This document shows positions 48,221 to 58,898 of a stretch of DNA of 64,000 nt, piece after piece. This DNA comes from Chaetorhynchus papuensis (taxonomy: Eukaryota; Chordata; Aves; Passeriformes; Rhipiduridae): contig VWYX01000342.1 in assembly GCA_013396525.1 (NCBI GenBank), positions 124,001-188,000 of the forward strand, given 5' to 3'. Made by a program: the position numbers and the translations under genes. Position 1 is the first letter of the stretch, and every line of letters starts with the position of its first letter. The notes under the pieces are model-generated. The model saw only the letters and a list, made by a program, of their open reading frames with translations. It had not been told where the DNA came from and searched no databases.

Positions 48221-48260
48221 TTGCCCCTTGTGTGAGAGGATTGCCCCTTGTGTGAGAGGA
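48221..48260. repeat. Exact 20-bp tandem duplication
   Basis: TTGCCCCTTGTGTGAGAGGA occurs at 48221-48240 and is repeated without a mismatch at 48241-48260. A recent duplication is implied. Confidence 0.98.
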
Positions 48261-50373
48261 TATTTGCAATGTGTAGATGCTGTGGGGTGCAATGGTCATG
48301 TCTCATCTGAAGAGTAATGTTCTTGTTCTTGCCCATCCCAATCAGGTGAAACCACCACAGTCTCCTCACTGATAGACCCCTGGAAAAGCAGTGTTACTTA
48401 GCAGCCACAGTGTTCCATAGCTGGGAAGCTTCAGGAGTCAGTGAAGTAACCCAACATGCATTGTGGGGAACAAAAGTAACACAGACCATTGAAATAAATG
48501 ATGTTTTTAATGGGAACAGCATGGAATCATGTGGCGTTCACTAACTTATGCTCCTTGGGATTTCAGCATTCTGCATATTCAGGGAATGCAGTGTGGTGAC
48601 CCCCAGCATCTAGTTTCCAAAAAGAGTGGAAAACTCTGCAAATTAGAGAAAACAAGACAGAGCCAGAACTCTGCTTTGCATATTTCCTCCCCTTCTCCTC
48701 CTATCTATGTCACCAAGCGTTTCCTATTAACACTTCTCCTTTATCCTACGCAGTGCCAGAACCTGAATGAGTCACTGCTGGAGAAGGGCTTGTTTGATGG
48801 CAAAGGCAAAGCAGCAGCATTGCTAACACTTTCAAAACAATAGGGAATACTCAAATGTACAAAAAAGGAAGCACTAAACTTTTGCTGTGCTAGACTGTCA
48901 CTGGCTTGCTGTCAACTCATTAGGCAGCATCCTGAGCAATGACGAAGGAATATATTTGAAAATACATTTGGGACTGTTTTGCAAGCATCAGATCATTTAC
49001 ACTGGATGTTAGCTTTCCCCATCTTTCCTACTGGGTTATTGTGCTAGGAATATTTGTAGTTAAGACTGCTGATTACCCCAGCCAGAAAATAGCATTTTCT
49101 TTTGGTGAGTACTTCTGAGGTTTTGAAATTTGATTTTGGTCCACATGTGGTGGAATGAAAATTGGAATTTCAGAGTTTTTTTAGGAATAACAAATTGCTC
49201 AGAGAAGAATCAGGAGAGAGAAAACAGCAAAAAGATGAATCTGGCATTAACCTGACATATGGGAAAACAACAGCTGGTACATCTCCTGGTAAGGTGAGGA
49301 CCTTATAAATTACACATTCAGCTATTCTGCATTCTTCTGTGATAGGCTCTAGGAAATCTTTCTAGTTCGCAAAACATTCTGTGTTTGGCAGAATGTCAAT
49401 TCTGGAAATAAAAATATCACTGAAAATACTTGGCTTGGCTGTATTGAGAACCCAAGAGCGAACTTTAAGAGATTAGACCTGGAGGAATGGAAAGAGAAAA
49501 GATCTTCAAATCCTAATCTTACATTTCTAGAGGAAGCTGCCTCTAAATAACATTGATTTGACAATAAACAGTTTCATGAGAACGTGTTAGCAGCACCTAC
49601 ATTTTACTCTCGGAAGCATGAACAGCATCCCAAGGCTGTCTGCAATGAAAAATGTGAGCCTGGTCTCCACATAGCATCTCAGATTACCTAATTGGTATTT
49701 TTCCATCTGACCAGTCATGAGGCTTTAGAAAAGACCATAGGCACATCCTAGACAGTAGCTATTGCAAAAAGTTTCATATATTGGAGAACAAAAGGGAAAC
49801 AAGTCAAATTAAAAATCATAATTTGGGGTTCTGTCAAATCCTGCTTTCCCTTTTCAGATTAGACTTCTACTACTGTGGCCATATCTAAATTTTATAAACT
49901 GTATCAAAAAGCTGAGAAACTTCAAAAATTTCAATTGTCATTTGGAATAATTTGCCAAGAAAGGAAATTGAAGCATGGAGCACAAATATCTTAAGAGTCA
50001 CCTTGGTTTTGTTATGAACAAAATATGACGTGAGGGATACAGTGAAAAGCAAGAAAGAGTAAGAGAAATTTAGCTAAACAAGGATAGACATACCAAGATA
50101 GCTGGGCTTTCTCCTGTTCTTAAACAGTTCTGTGCTTTAATCACAACCTAGGAACAACATATGCCTCACTCAAGATCATAAACACCTTCCCTACATGGCC
50201 TAATTCTATAAAAACTGTAGTTTTGCACAATATCTTCTAATTGCAAACAGCTGCAGTATCAATTCCAGGTGTAGCAAGATACAGTGTCTGAAGAAAAAAA
50301 CAATCTGTTCAGGAATATTTAGGAACATTTCTGGTAAAGTGATCCAAAAGTGGCCTAAACAGTGGGCTTGTTC

Positions 50374-50427
50374 CTGCATCCTTTGCACCCTTTGCATCCT
50401 TTGAACCTTTTGCGCTCCTTGCATCCT
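50374..50427. repeat. 9-bp minisatellite
   Basis: Six degenerate copies of CTTTGCATC-like units follow one another (CTTTGCACC, CTTTGCATC, CTTTGAACC, TTTTGCGCT, CCTTGCATC). The period of nine explains the KGCKGC-like repeats in the minus-strand frame, which is not a gene. Confidence 0.85.
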
Positions 50428-51119
50428 GATCCTGGCCCAAAGGTCATTGCCAGGTTGGGTCTAGAAGCTGCTGTGCTGGTGCAGCACTGTGCTGTCAGAG
50501 GGGGACTGGGGCTGGCCTCCACAGGTACCCTGCTTGCTTCTGTTGTGGACTCAGTTGGCATCAATTCAGGGCTCTATATATTGTGTATTATTGTGCTGTG
50601 TAGACTTGAACAGTCCTACAGGACCTTGTCTGCTGGTTTTGTTTAAAGCAAAATTTGAATTGTGAATGTATCCCAGAAGTGCAACTTTTAGTGTCTTCTG
50701 GCATCCACTTCTGTTCCTGGAAGACAGAAGTATTTCTGGCCCCAGTTAAAGAGAACAGTATTAAAAATTGGCTTTTCTGCATAGAAAGAGACTTAGACAT
50801 TGAAACACACTTTTGAAAAAGCCTCTTTGTGCTTGTATATAAGAGTGGAGGTTCCAGGGCAGGAAAAGACCAAAAGGGTAATCCTGTGGCTCTCATCTTC
50901 AGGCTTTCACCATGGTTCTGCAGTGTTTGGGACAGAAGGGCTGGTACAGATGGGCTGGTGCTTCTCTGACAGAGGTTACAAAGTCCCCTTTCTTTCCCAA
51001 GCAGAGATCTTATCTGGAGAGGTCTAACAAGAGCATTAAGGCCTTTTTTCCTTTGTTCTCCTTGATTCTGAGTGACACAGAGAAGTGCACCCCATCATCT
51101 CTTTTCTTCAGGTAATTTC

Positions 51120-51470
51120 ATAGGCTTATATAATTTATTAACAGAATTTTTATCTCAGAGCTTCAAAGGTCGTAATAACTGCCAGAGAGTTTCTTGCTGA
51201 TATAACCTGTGCGTTGATACCATCGCAAATCCCTTCTGCACACAAGCCCCTTAATGCGAGCAAAGTGGCATTTTTAACTCAAATTAGTGGGCCCATGGGG
51301 GAACATTAGCCACAGTTTATTAGCTCAGCTCCCCAGTTGCTAATCCAGTCTCCCTGCATGGCAAGGCAGTCACTGTGTAGTACAGGTGTTATTGCACAGC
51401 GTGCTCTCCCTCCAACCAGGCAAGACCATTAACTGCAAGGCAGGTGTCTGGTTCTGCGAAGGAGGTATGG
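51120..51470. promoter_or_regulatory. Putative conserved non-coding element
   Basis: The segment is repeat-free and dense in developmental-type motifs such as CAAATTAGTGGGCCC, TTTATTAGCTCAGC and GTTGCTAATCCAG. Evidence is motif-based only. Confidence 0.2.
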
Positions 51471-52829
51471 ATGAGGCAGTAGGAGTTGTAAGTGATAGGC
51501 TTAAGATGTTAGTTCCGTGCAAATGATTCAACCAAAATTACCTTTTTGTGCACAGGAGATGCTTAGTGGATGGCCTTCTCCAAAGCTTTGAGATGTTTAG
51601 TTTGAAACACCTATGAGTCTTCCAATTTTGATTTATACATTTGTGCTTAAGAGCATCTTTAGCACCTCTTCAACCTATCCATGTTTTTGTTGTCTCTGAA
51701 AAGCATGTGCAGTGCACGAGCAGTAGTCCCACTGGGGACAGACCCAACAGCCTGCCTGCTGGCTCTTCTGCACAGTTCCAGGGCAGATGTGGCAGACAGG
51801 TGTTGAGAGTGACTATGTGGGTAACAGAGCTTTCACTGGTCCCTGCTCTCAAAGGCTGAGGGCCTGTTTCTGTCACAAAATTCAAATGAGCAAGCTGATC
51901 TGTGAATCAGAGTCAGACCTAGTCAAGGGACACCTACCCTTGTTTACTCCCTTTCAAAGTCAATTAGGCGACTTCTAGCTTAGGCCACATTCAAATATTC
52001 TAAATTCCACCAGCAGGCTTGGCTGGTGCTTCCTACTGACTGAACCTAAGTACCTCCCTTTATGGTGTTTGTGCAGTTTCCTTGACACACACCTCTGTGG
52101 TTCTTGGCTTTTTCAACAGGCTGGGGGTATGTGATTAGGTGGTTATTTAATTTTTCCTAGGACAGGTCTGAGAGCGGTGACATTGGGAAGTACAGAGTCT
52201 TTATCGTAGTGCAAATTCCCCTTAGTTCACTCCGTATAATTCTCTGCTCTGAATTTTAAAGGCACAGTACTGAAAATCAGGCTAAAAATCTCCAATACAA
52301 AGCAAAAAGAAGGACTTGTTGACTGGTGGCTTTATGGAAGCTGAGCTAAAAGGTAATTACCCTGACAGGTAAGTCCTGCTTCGGTTACAGGACAACAATT
52401 CCACCTGTTTTCTGCAAGTTTCTTGTTCAAGGGCTTTCAACTCAAGTTCTGTTCTGGAGAAATGAACAACAGAGTATTTTATACCTGGAAAATTGAATGG
52501 GTTGATGGTCATAACCTAATGAGTTTCCCATATTTTTAATCCAGAAAGCTTTTCCGAGCTATGTGCTTTAAATAAGCACCAGAAGAATACTTGGAATGGA
52601 GTAAGGTTTCAATATAGACAGCTTTGCAAAGATTGAGCAAAACTAGTTTTCCATCAGAGTGTGGAAGGTGGAAGGGCATTGCTGGGTCAGAGGGTTACCA
52701 GCTGAGCAGCAAGATGTGAGATGTGAAACTGAACAAGCCCTGTGTCCATCTACTGGGGAACTTGTATTTTCTCTCTCTCGAGGAAAATAAACCACAAGTT
52801 TGTGCTTAAAGATTTGATGAACAATGCAT

Positions 52830-53590
52830 GGAATAGAGTCCTACCACCACAAGTGGATCTACAAGGGGTCTGCAAAGATCCACCACCAGCCAATACCTAG
52901 CTGCTGATCCATCACCCACTGTCGCGGTGGTCCAGCTCACGGGTGAACTGAATGAAAGCCAGCGGGCAGATTTCCCCGCCCAGGACTCTGACTCTGGGGG
53001 CAGGACCATAGTATAAGATCACCTCCCACTGGGTGTCTCTCCTGCAGCATCTCCTCCCCTCTTTCTGGACCCTTCCGTGGCTCCCTGATATTCATTGGCG
53101 CCTTTATATATACCTATTCATAAGGTTAATTTACTATGTATTAATGTCCAGAAAGTTCTCAGGTATTCCGTTTGTAGTTGGTTTGTTCACCTAAGTTCCT
53201 CCCCTGTTCTCCCCCTATTGGCTGTATGTCATTACCCTTCACTCCCCTGTTGGTCTGTTTTCCTCGCCCCCCCCATCCCGTTCATGTACAAAAAGGGAAA
53301 GAAAAGCCTCGCAGGGGCCATTCTGGAGCTTTTCCTCGAGCCTGAGTCCTCGCTGCTGTTTCTCCTTTTTGGGGATAATAAAAGGCTAGAATTGTAAGCT
53401 CAGAGACTGGTCTTTCTTTCGCCCTTTGCTGCGGTTCATCGCCTGCCTGCCTTTTGAAGGAGCTCGCAGGCACCCTACATCCGCGGACCCGAATTGCCTC
53501 GCCCCGCCAGTCCCGCCGGAGGCAGGAAATCTGCATCTCTGCCGAAAAGCTACCGGGCAACTAAAGCAGTGACTCCGCAACCCACCGATA
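52830..53590 (+). mobile_element. CpG-rich LTR-like element
   Basis: The block stands out from AT-rich flanks by its CpG content. It carries the parts of a retroviral LTR in order: an inverted CCAAT-type CTATTGGCTG near 53215, a TATA-like TGTACAAAAAGG near 53286, and a poly(A) signal AATAAA at 53377-53382 followed by TGGTCTTTCTTTCGCCC. A CpG-rich U5-like stretch then runs to CTCCGCAACCCACC. No primer-binding site or viral gene follows, so it would be a solo LTR. Both ends are approximate because no clean TG...CA pair or target-site duplication was found. It looks younger than the other LTRs because it keeps many CpGs. Confidence 0.6.
53377..53382 (+). terminator. LTR poly(A) signal AATAAA
   Basis: The hexamer sits in GGGGATAATAAAAGGC between the presumed promoter and the U5-like part, the normal place in the R region of an LTR. 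Confidence 0.5.
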
Positions 53591-56500
53591 TACACTTGAA
53601 CCAGCACCAGTCCTGCCAGCAGGAAGTTTTCCCTTCACCTGTTTTTAACAAGACTATTCAAATTCCAGCACAAGGAACCTGACAGAGATTATTTACATAT
53701 AACTGTCAGAGAAACTTTCCAAGTCTATCAGCAGGTGATTCATATCCTGAAGCACTAGAGAATGACACTTTTGCATTCAAGTTGTGTATGAAAAAGCAAC
53801 AAAAGGGAAGTACATGAACACTACAGAGTTCCAACGAATTTCATTTTCCCTCCTAGCAATTACTGAGAAATGCAGGTTCAGTTATTTTTTTTTTTTTTGG
53901 CCCACATCTTGCCATCAGATTCTTGAATATCTGAGCATATCTTACTAAGATTTGCTGTATTCAGAGCACTGCTGAGATTGGGTTAAATGAGCTTCAAGAC
54001 AAGTCCCCAGAAACTGATTCAAGGAATGCAATCTCAGCCAGCTTTTCAGAAATGCCAAGATGTTTAACAGATGTATAGTCTTTCAGAGTTAAGCTCTTCT
54101 GAGCTACAGTTTAATGCTGTTATATCAGAGGCTGATAGCTGGTTTTTGCCACCGCAAATCTCCGGCTCAGATGGATTTCATTGGAAAAAGTCAGTCATGT
54201 GCAGTAGAAAATCAAGATCTTGGACAATGCTTATTTCACCTCCTGTGCAAAAGCATCACCTTCATGCTCACAGAAAAGTAGATTCCAGAATTCAGTTTCA
54301 GAGGTATTTGGATGCCAAATGATGTTTTCCAAAATACCTTTTGGTCTGTATATACCTAAAAGTAGCTTAGAAGTCTCATCCCCTGTGACTATATAATTAT
54401 ATTAGAGAATATAAATTTGGCAACGATATAAGTTAAATGTTTTAAACACATAGTTCATCTCTAGGTGAGTTTTCCATGTTGGACTTTATTTCAGTTAATT
54501 GTAGGTGTAGACAGAAATACTGGAGTTGTTCCTATGAAGAAGGAAAATATGCTGAATATGGGAAGGTATTTCAGGCTGAAAGGGCCTGACTATAGGATTT
54601 CAAGTCCTGGATCAGGGTTTTCAGTTATCTGAGTTGATACTAAATGACGTGCAAATCTTCCTGCTAGAGGATTCTGTAACGAGACATTTTAAATAGAGAA
54701 CATTTTTGTTGAATTGAGAGTTGCTTTTGACTTAATTTACCAGGTACTGCAGCCATGCTACATAGTTGGAAGCAGTTCCTAGAAAGGTACGGAAGATAAA
54801 TCTGGCAAGTTTTCTCTACATATGTCAGAACTGTTGTTATATTAATTGTTTGACTAGAGAGTGGGAGTTCTGTGTCTTTTAGAAGCATTGATTTTTTTTT
54901 TTCCCCAAGTGGAAAACAAGGTCAGAAAGAAGAAACTGCCTCTTTTCTTTGCCTTGCACTCTTTTCCTGCACTGATTTGGGAATTTGGATGCTGTTGCCT
55001 GCCTGCATTTGTAAATCTGTCCTAAACTAAGGCATTTACATTTGAGGTTTTGCCCAATGAATAATTTCACTAGCTCTCCTCAAAATTTTGAATTAGCTCT
55101 GTGTGAGAAAATATTTGAAAGCATTTGCACTGGTGGGGGCAGGGAGGATAAGAATAGGTGAAAATGCGCTTTATGTGCCCGCTCAAAAATGTTAAAGCTG
55201 CTCATTGGGTCAGTAAGTTCAGCTAAGCTCCTTCCTATATTTTGCTGGATATCAGATAGCAGGATTTAGCCCTTAGTATAGTAAAGCTTCACAGTGGTGG
55301 TCTTCCACTGTTTGAATGCAACATAAATACAGTTTTCTGCTTCAGGCTTTATCTCTGTGTCCCTGTGAAGCTGATTTATGAGAGTAAGAACTAAAGAAAT
55401 ATGGAAACTGCTGATGTGGGTTTGTCAAGGTATGCAGGATCTCTTGTGTCTCAAATGAACTATCCTGAGTGAGTCACTTATTTTCCATCAAGTGCTTCAT
55501 GATGTTGCAGTATAAATCAAATGCTCATTGCAAAGAGTAACTGGTTGCCAGATGACAAATAACACTGAAAATTTAAGGTTTTGTTCCTCCATTAAACATT
55601 TTGAAACCTTAAAGATCTTGTTACTAGCAAGGTTAACAAAATCTTGGGGGAAAAACAATGGTTGTTATGATTTGTGAGGGTTGGTCTGACTAAGACTTTT
55701 CTGCAGACAAGCTTTGACCTTGGAAAGAAGCAGAATACCTTCCTCTTTGCTGGCTGCTCACAACCCCAGAGACTGTGAGACTTCTTTTTGTTCCAGGCTC
55801 ATCTGCAGCACTGCGGGGCGGTTGCTTAGAGCCACTGTCTGAGCTCTGGTGCTCGCATGGGCTCTGGGGGCAGCACACTCCCACAGCAAGCTGCAGGGTG
55901 AGGCTGCTCTCCACCCTGGCAGATCCTGCACTGTCAAGGTCTATTTTCTGCCTTCAGTGAAGTGATGGGGAGGACATTTCCCCGGAAGGACCTAAGTTCC
56001 TGACAGGCCAGAGCTGGGACATCCCTGCTCCACTATATCACCCTGAGCAGAGCTGCTCTGGTTTCACTGCTAGTGGTGCCCCCTTGGTCTTCAAATTTGC
56101 CTGTAAAACTCATTCTTCAGCACTGGCACAGTTCTGATTTCATGTGTAAAAAGTCCTTTTTTTAAGCGTTTCTCCCATCGATGAAGACAGATTCCTTCAA
56201 AGTATCTTTGTTTCCGCTCCCTACACATATCTCCTGTAGATATAACATATGCTCATAAAACCAGCTGGAAGTGGGACATATAAACAGCAGTCACTCAGCA
56301 GTGGCTGCTCATGCCAGCTTCAGTGGAACACGGTGTGAGGATTACATTTATGTTGTCCTGCTTCCCTACATAAAACAATTCTTTGCTCCTGGCATCAGCC
56401 TCTTGTGTAAAGTCAGAGAAGCCGCACCAGTTTGCACTTAGCTGAAGGTCTTTATCTGTCTCTGAATCTTCAAAAATCTCTCCTTCCTGGGGGGAAGGAG

Positions 56501-57393
56501 ATGAAGGGAAAGAAAGAGCACTTGGCTATACCAAGTGAAAGCCTGTTCTGGTCTGGTGAGAATGCCAACACGCAGCGTTAGTGGTTATGTTACTTTTCCT
56601 ACCGCAGGTGTTAATCTTGGCATTGGAGAGAGCTAGCAGAACAGAATGAGTCCTGGGCTCCTGCGATGCAATGACGTTCCTTTAAATGATCTGTTTACTT
56701 AGGTTGAAAAATTACAAACTGACAGAACTGGAAACAGGTTTTCCACTGATCCACAAAACAGTTATAGCAAGGAAGAAGGAAGAACAGATGTCTCTGCTAA
56801 TCCCCTTTCCCCAGTTCCCTCCAGCCGGCAACTCACCTCTAAAAGAGTTTCTCCTGTGTGTCATTAAACTGGCTTTTGATCTGACAATGCCTCTCTTGCT
56901 ACAGTTGCATTGGCAGAATGAATTGAACTTATTTTAAAGCCACCAAGAACTTGTCACTTGGTCCATCAATACTTACCTGGCTTGGATTGGACACTTTAAT
57001 TTTTAGTGAAAAATCATCTATCTTCCTTTTTCTTTAGTGAAAGAAATACCATGGAAATGTCTTACCATAGCAGAGACACATCAGCTTGTACCTCAGAACT
57101 GCTTACTCCTAGAAAAAGAAATGTTTCCCTCGCCATCCTGCATGTACCTGCAGAAAAGATGGAAAGTAACATTTTTTGTAATGTGGATACTTCAGGAATT
57201 GCACCGTACATAATTTGGATCACTTCATTGTGCAAGCTGGCCCTGTGGAGGAGAACATCACTTTGAATCTACTTCACAGAGATTTTCTGGGAAAAGAAAT
57301 AAAATGAACTCATTTATGTGTTTGTCACCTTTGGGCACTTTTCTAGCAATTTTCGGAAAATGAAGTGAACAGCACACTTTTAATGCAGGCAAG
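53591..57393. other. Intergenic region, no gene identified
   Basis: The sequence is AT-rich with a T run near 53886 and another near 54892. There is a GC-richer patch at about 55760-56080 with overlapping short open frames. No repeat family or exon was recognised. Confidence 0.6.
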
Positions 57394-57840
57394 TGTCCTG
57401 GTCCCAACCAGGACATGGTTAATTTTCACATTAGCCAAGAGGGATCATGGCTAGGACTTGGAGCTTATTCTGTACCCCCTCACTTCATGTTTGGGAGATG
57501 GGGGAAAGGAAGTCTCTTACTGGGAGAAGGGGTTCCTTCCTGGTCACAGAGGATGGTGAAGGGAGTGGTCAGGCATTGTCAGGGGTGAGAACTTGTGTGT
57601 GAATCGGTTGTTTCATGTACACTCTTTTATTAGTATTTTTGCTGTTACTGTTTGGTTTTTTAATCTCTTTGCTTTTTCCAGTAAATTGTTCTTACTTCAA
57701 CTGTGATCCTTACTTTTTGTGACTCCAATTCCCCTTTCCATCCTACCTCAGGGCAGAGGGGGGTGCGAGTGAGCGGCACATGGTTTGGAGCATCTCTGTG
57801 GGAATCCTAAATTGGGGATTGCCATTCCTAAACCACAAGA
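57394..57840 (+). mobile_element. Avian ERV solo LTR (first of two)
   Basis: The element starts with a perfect inverted repeat, TGTCCTGGT-CCCA-ACCAGGACA (57394-57415), then GGTTAATTTTC. It ends ...GAGTGAGCGG... and CCTAAACCACAAGA, the order seen in a family of bird ERV LTRs that end GTTAAACCACGACA. A TTTTATTAGTATTTTTGC tract and CAGTAAATTG sit in the expected poly(A) region. The flanking bases (GCAAG before, GTATG after) agree at only three of five positions, so a target-site duplication is unproven. Confidence 0.65.
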
Positions 57841-58554
57841 GTATGCTAGGAAAATACTCAGCATGAAGGACCAGGGATTAATTACCTTTGTGTCCTGCGT
57901 GCAGAATGCAGCATGAAGACAAAAGAGACATTTAAATTCTAGTATATTTATTGTTGTTTATATTTCTTTTTTTCAGTATGTCAACACAAGCCTGCATGTA
58001 AGACTGTAGAGGCAGTTACATTTATTGAACTTTAGCTTTTAATTTAGATTAGAGTTCTTGTATCCTGACCTGTCCTTTTTTATGGCCTGATGTGAAAATA
58101 GCTGAAGTCTGTGGCTTTGGGTTTTGCTCACAGATATCAGCTGTGACACCTGGACTCACCTAGTGACTACTCTTACATTCCAGAAATACTTTTTTAGACA
58201 TGAAAAGCATTTGAAGGTAATTAAATTTCTAATGGAAGCAAGAAATCCCCTTGGAAATTCTAATTGTAAAGAAAGAGAGAAAATATATTACATACTTTTT
58301 AAAACAAAGAGTTGACAATTAACAGCAGCAATAATAATAGATTTTGGCTCTGTTTGAGGAAAGAGTGATTTCAGTCAACTAGATGAGATCTATCAGTTTA
58401 GGTCAGAAACATCAAAATTACGTTAAGTCATCAAAAAATTACTTTAGCTCTGTACAGTACAATTACCTTAGAGCAAGATATTTTCCTTCCTTTACCTTCA
58501 ATAAAACCAACTCTTTTCTTACTCTTCAGCTAGTTCAATTTGTGTATGGAATAT
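57841..58554. other. Spacer between two LTRs
   Basis: About 710 bases of AT-rich sequence show no retroviral gag, pol or env remnant. It does not look like the interior of a provirus. Confidence 0.6.
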
Positions 58555-58898
58555 TGTGCTGATTTTGGCTGGGGTCGAGTTAATTTTCTTCCCAGTGGCA
58601 GGTATGGGGCTGTGTTTTGGACTTGTGCTGAACACAGGGTTGATAACACAGAGATGTTTTTGTTACTGCAGAGCAGGGCTTCAACAGTGCTAAGGCCTTT
58701 TCTTTTTTTTAGTGCTGCCACACTGGTGAGGAGGCTGGAGGTGCATGGGATGTTGAAAGCAGGCACAGCTGGGACATCTGACCCCAGCTGACCAAAGGAA
58801 TGCTCCATACCATATGAGATCATGTTCGGTATATAAAGTGTGGGGAAGAAGGAGGAAGGGGAGGACATTTGGACTGATGGCATTTCTCTTCCCAAATT
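58555..58898 (+). mobile_element. Avian ERV LTR, 3'-truncated (second of two)
   Basis: It starts TGTGCTGATTTTGGCTGGGG and continues GAGTTAATTTTCTTCC, then GTTGATAACACAGAGATGTTTT and CTCCATACCATATGAGATCATG. A TATA box TATATAAA at 58830-58837 follows. This is the U3 order of a common bird ERV LTR. Similarity stops after GGCATTTCTCTTCCCAAA, so the poly(A) part and U5 are missing. Confidence 0.8.
58830..58837 (+). promoter_or_regulatory. LTR TATA box
   Basis: TATATAAA lies at the 3' end of the recognisable U3. It is intact and could still act as a promoter, with transcription starting about 25-30 bases downstream. Confidence 0.5.

Larger units (their letters stand above)
34603..52829. other. Intergenic region, no gene identified
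   Basis: No supportable gene lies in these 18 kb. Features seen are a moderately CpG-rich stretch at about 35520-35800, a (AAAT)n repeat at 41636-41660, a (TA)n repeat at 42656-42682 and two long A runs at 43358-43379 and 43478-43492. G-quadruplex motifs lie at 44076-44100 and 45636-45658, in or near a purine-rich block (45536-45910). A 20-bp duplication lies at 48221-48260 and a 9-bp minisatellite at 50374-50427. The intervals 39290-39690 and 51120-51470 are repeat-free with many TAAT-type words and could be regulatory. Confidence 0.65.
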
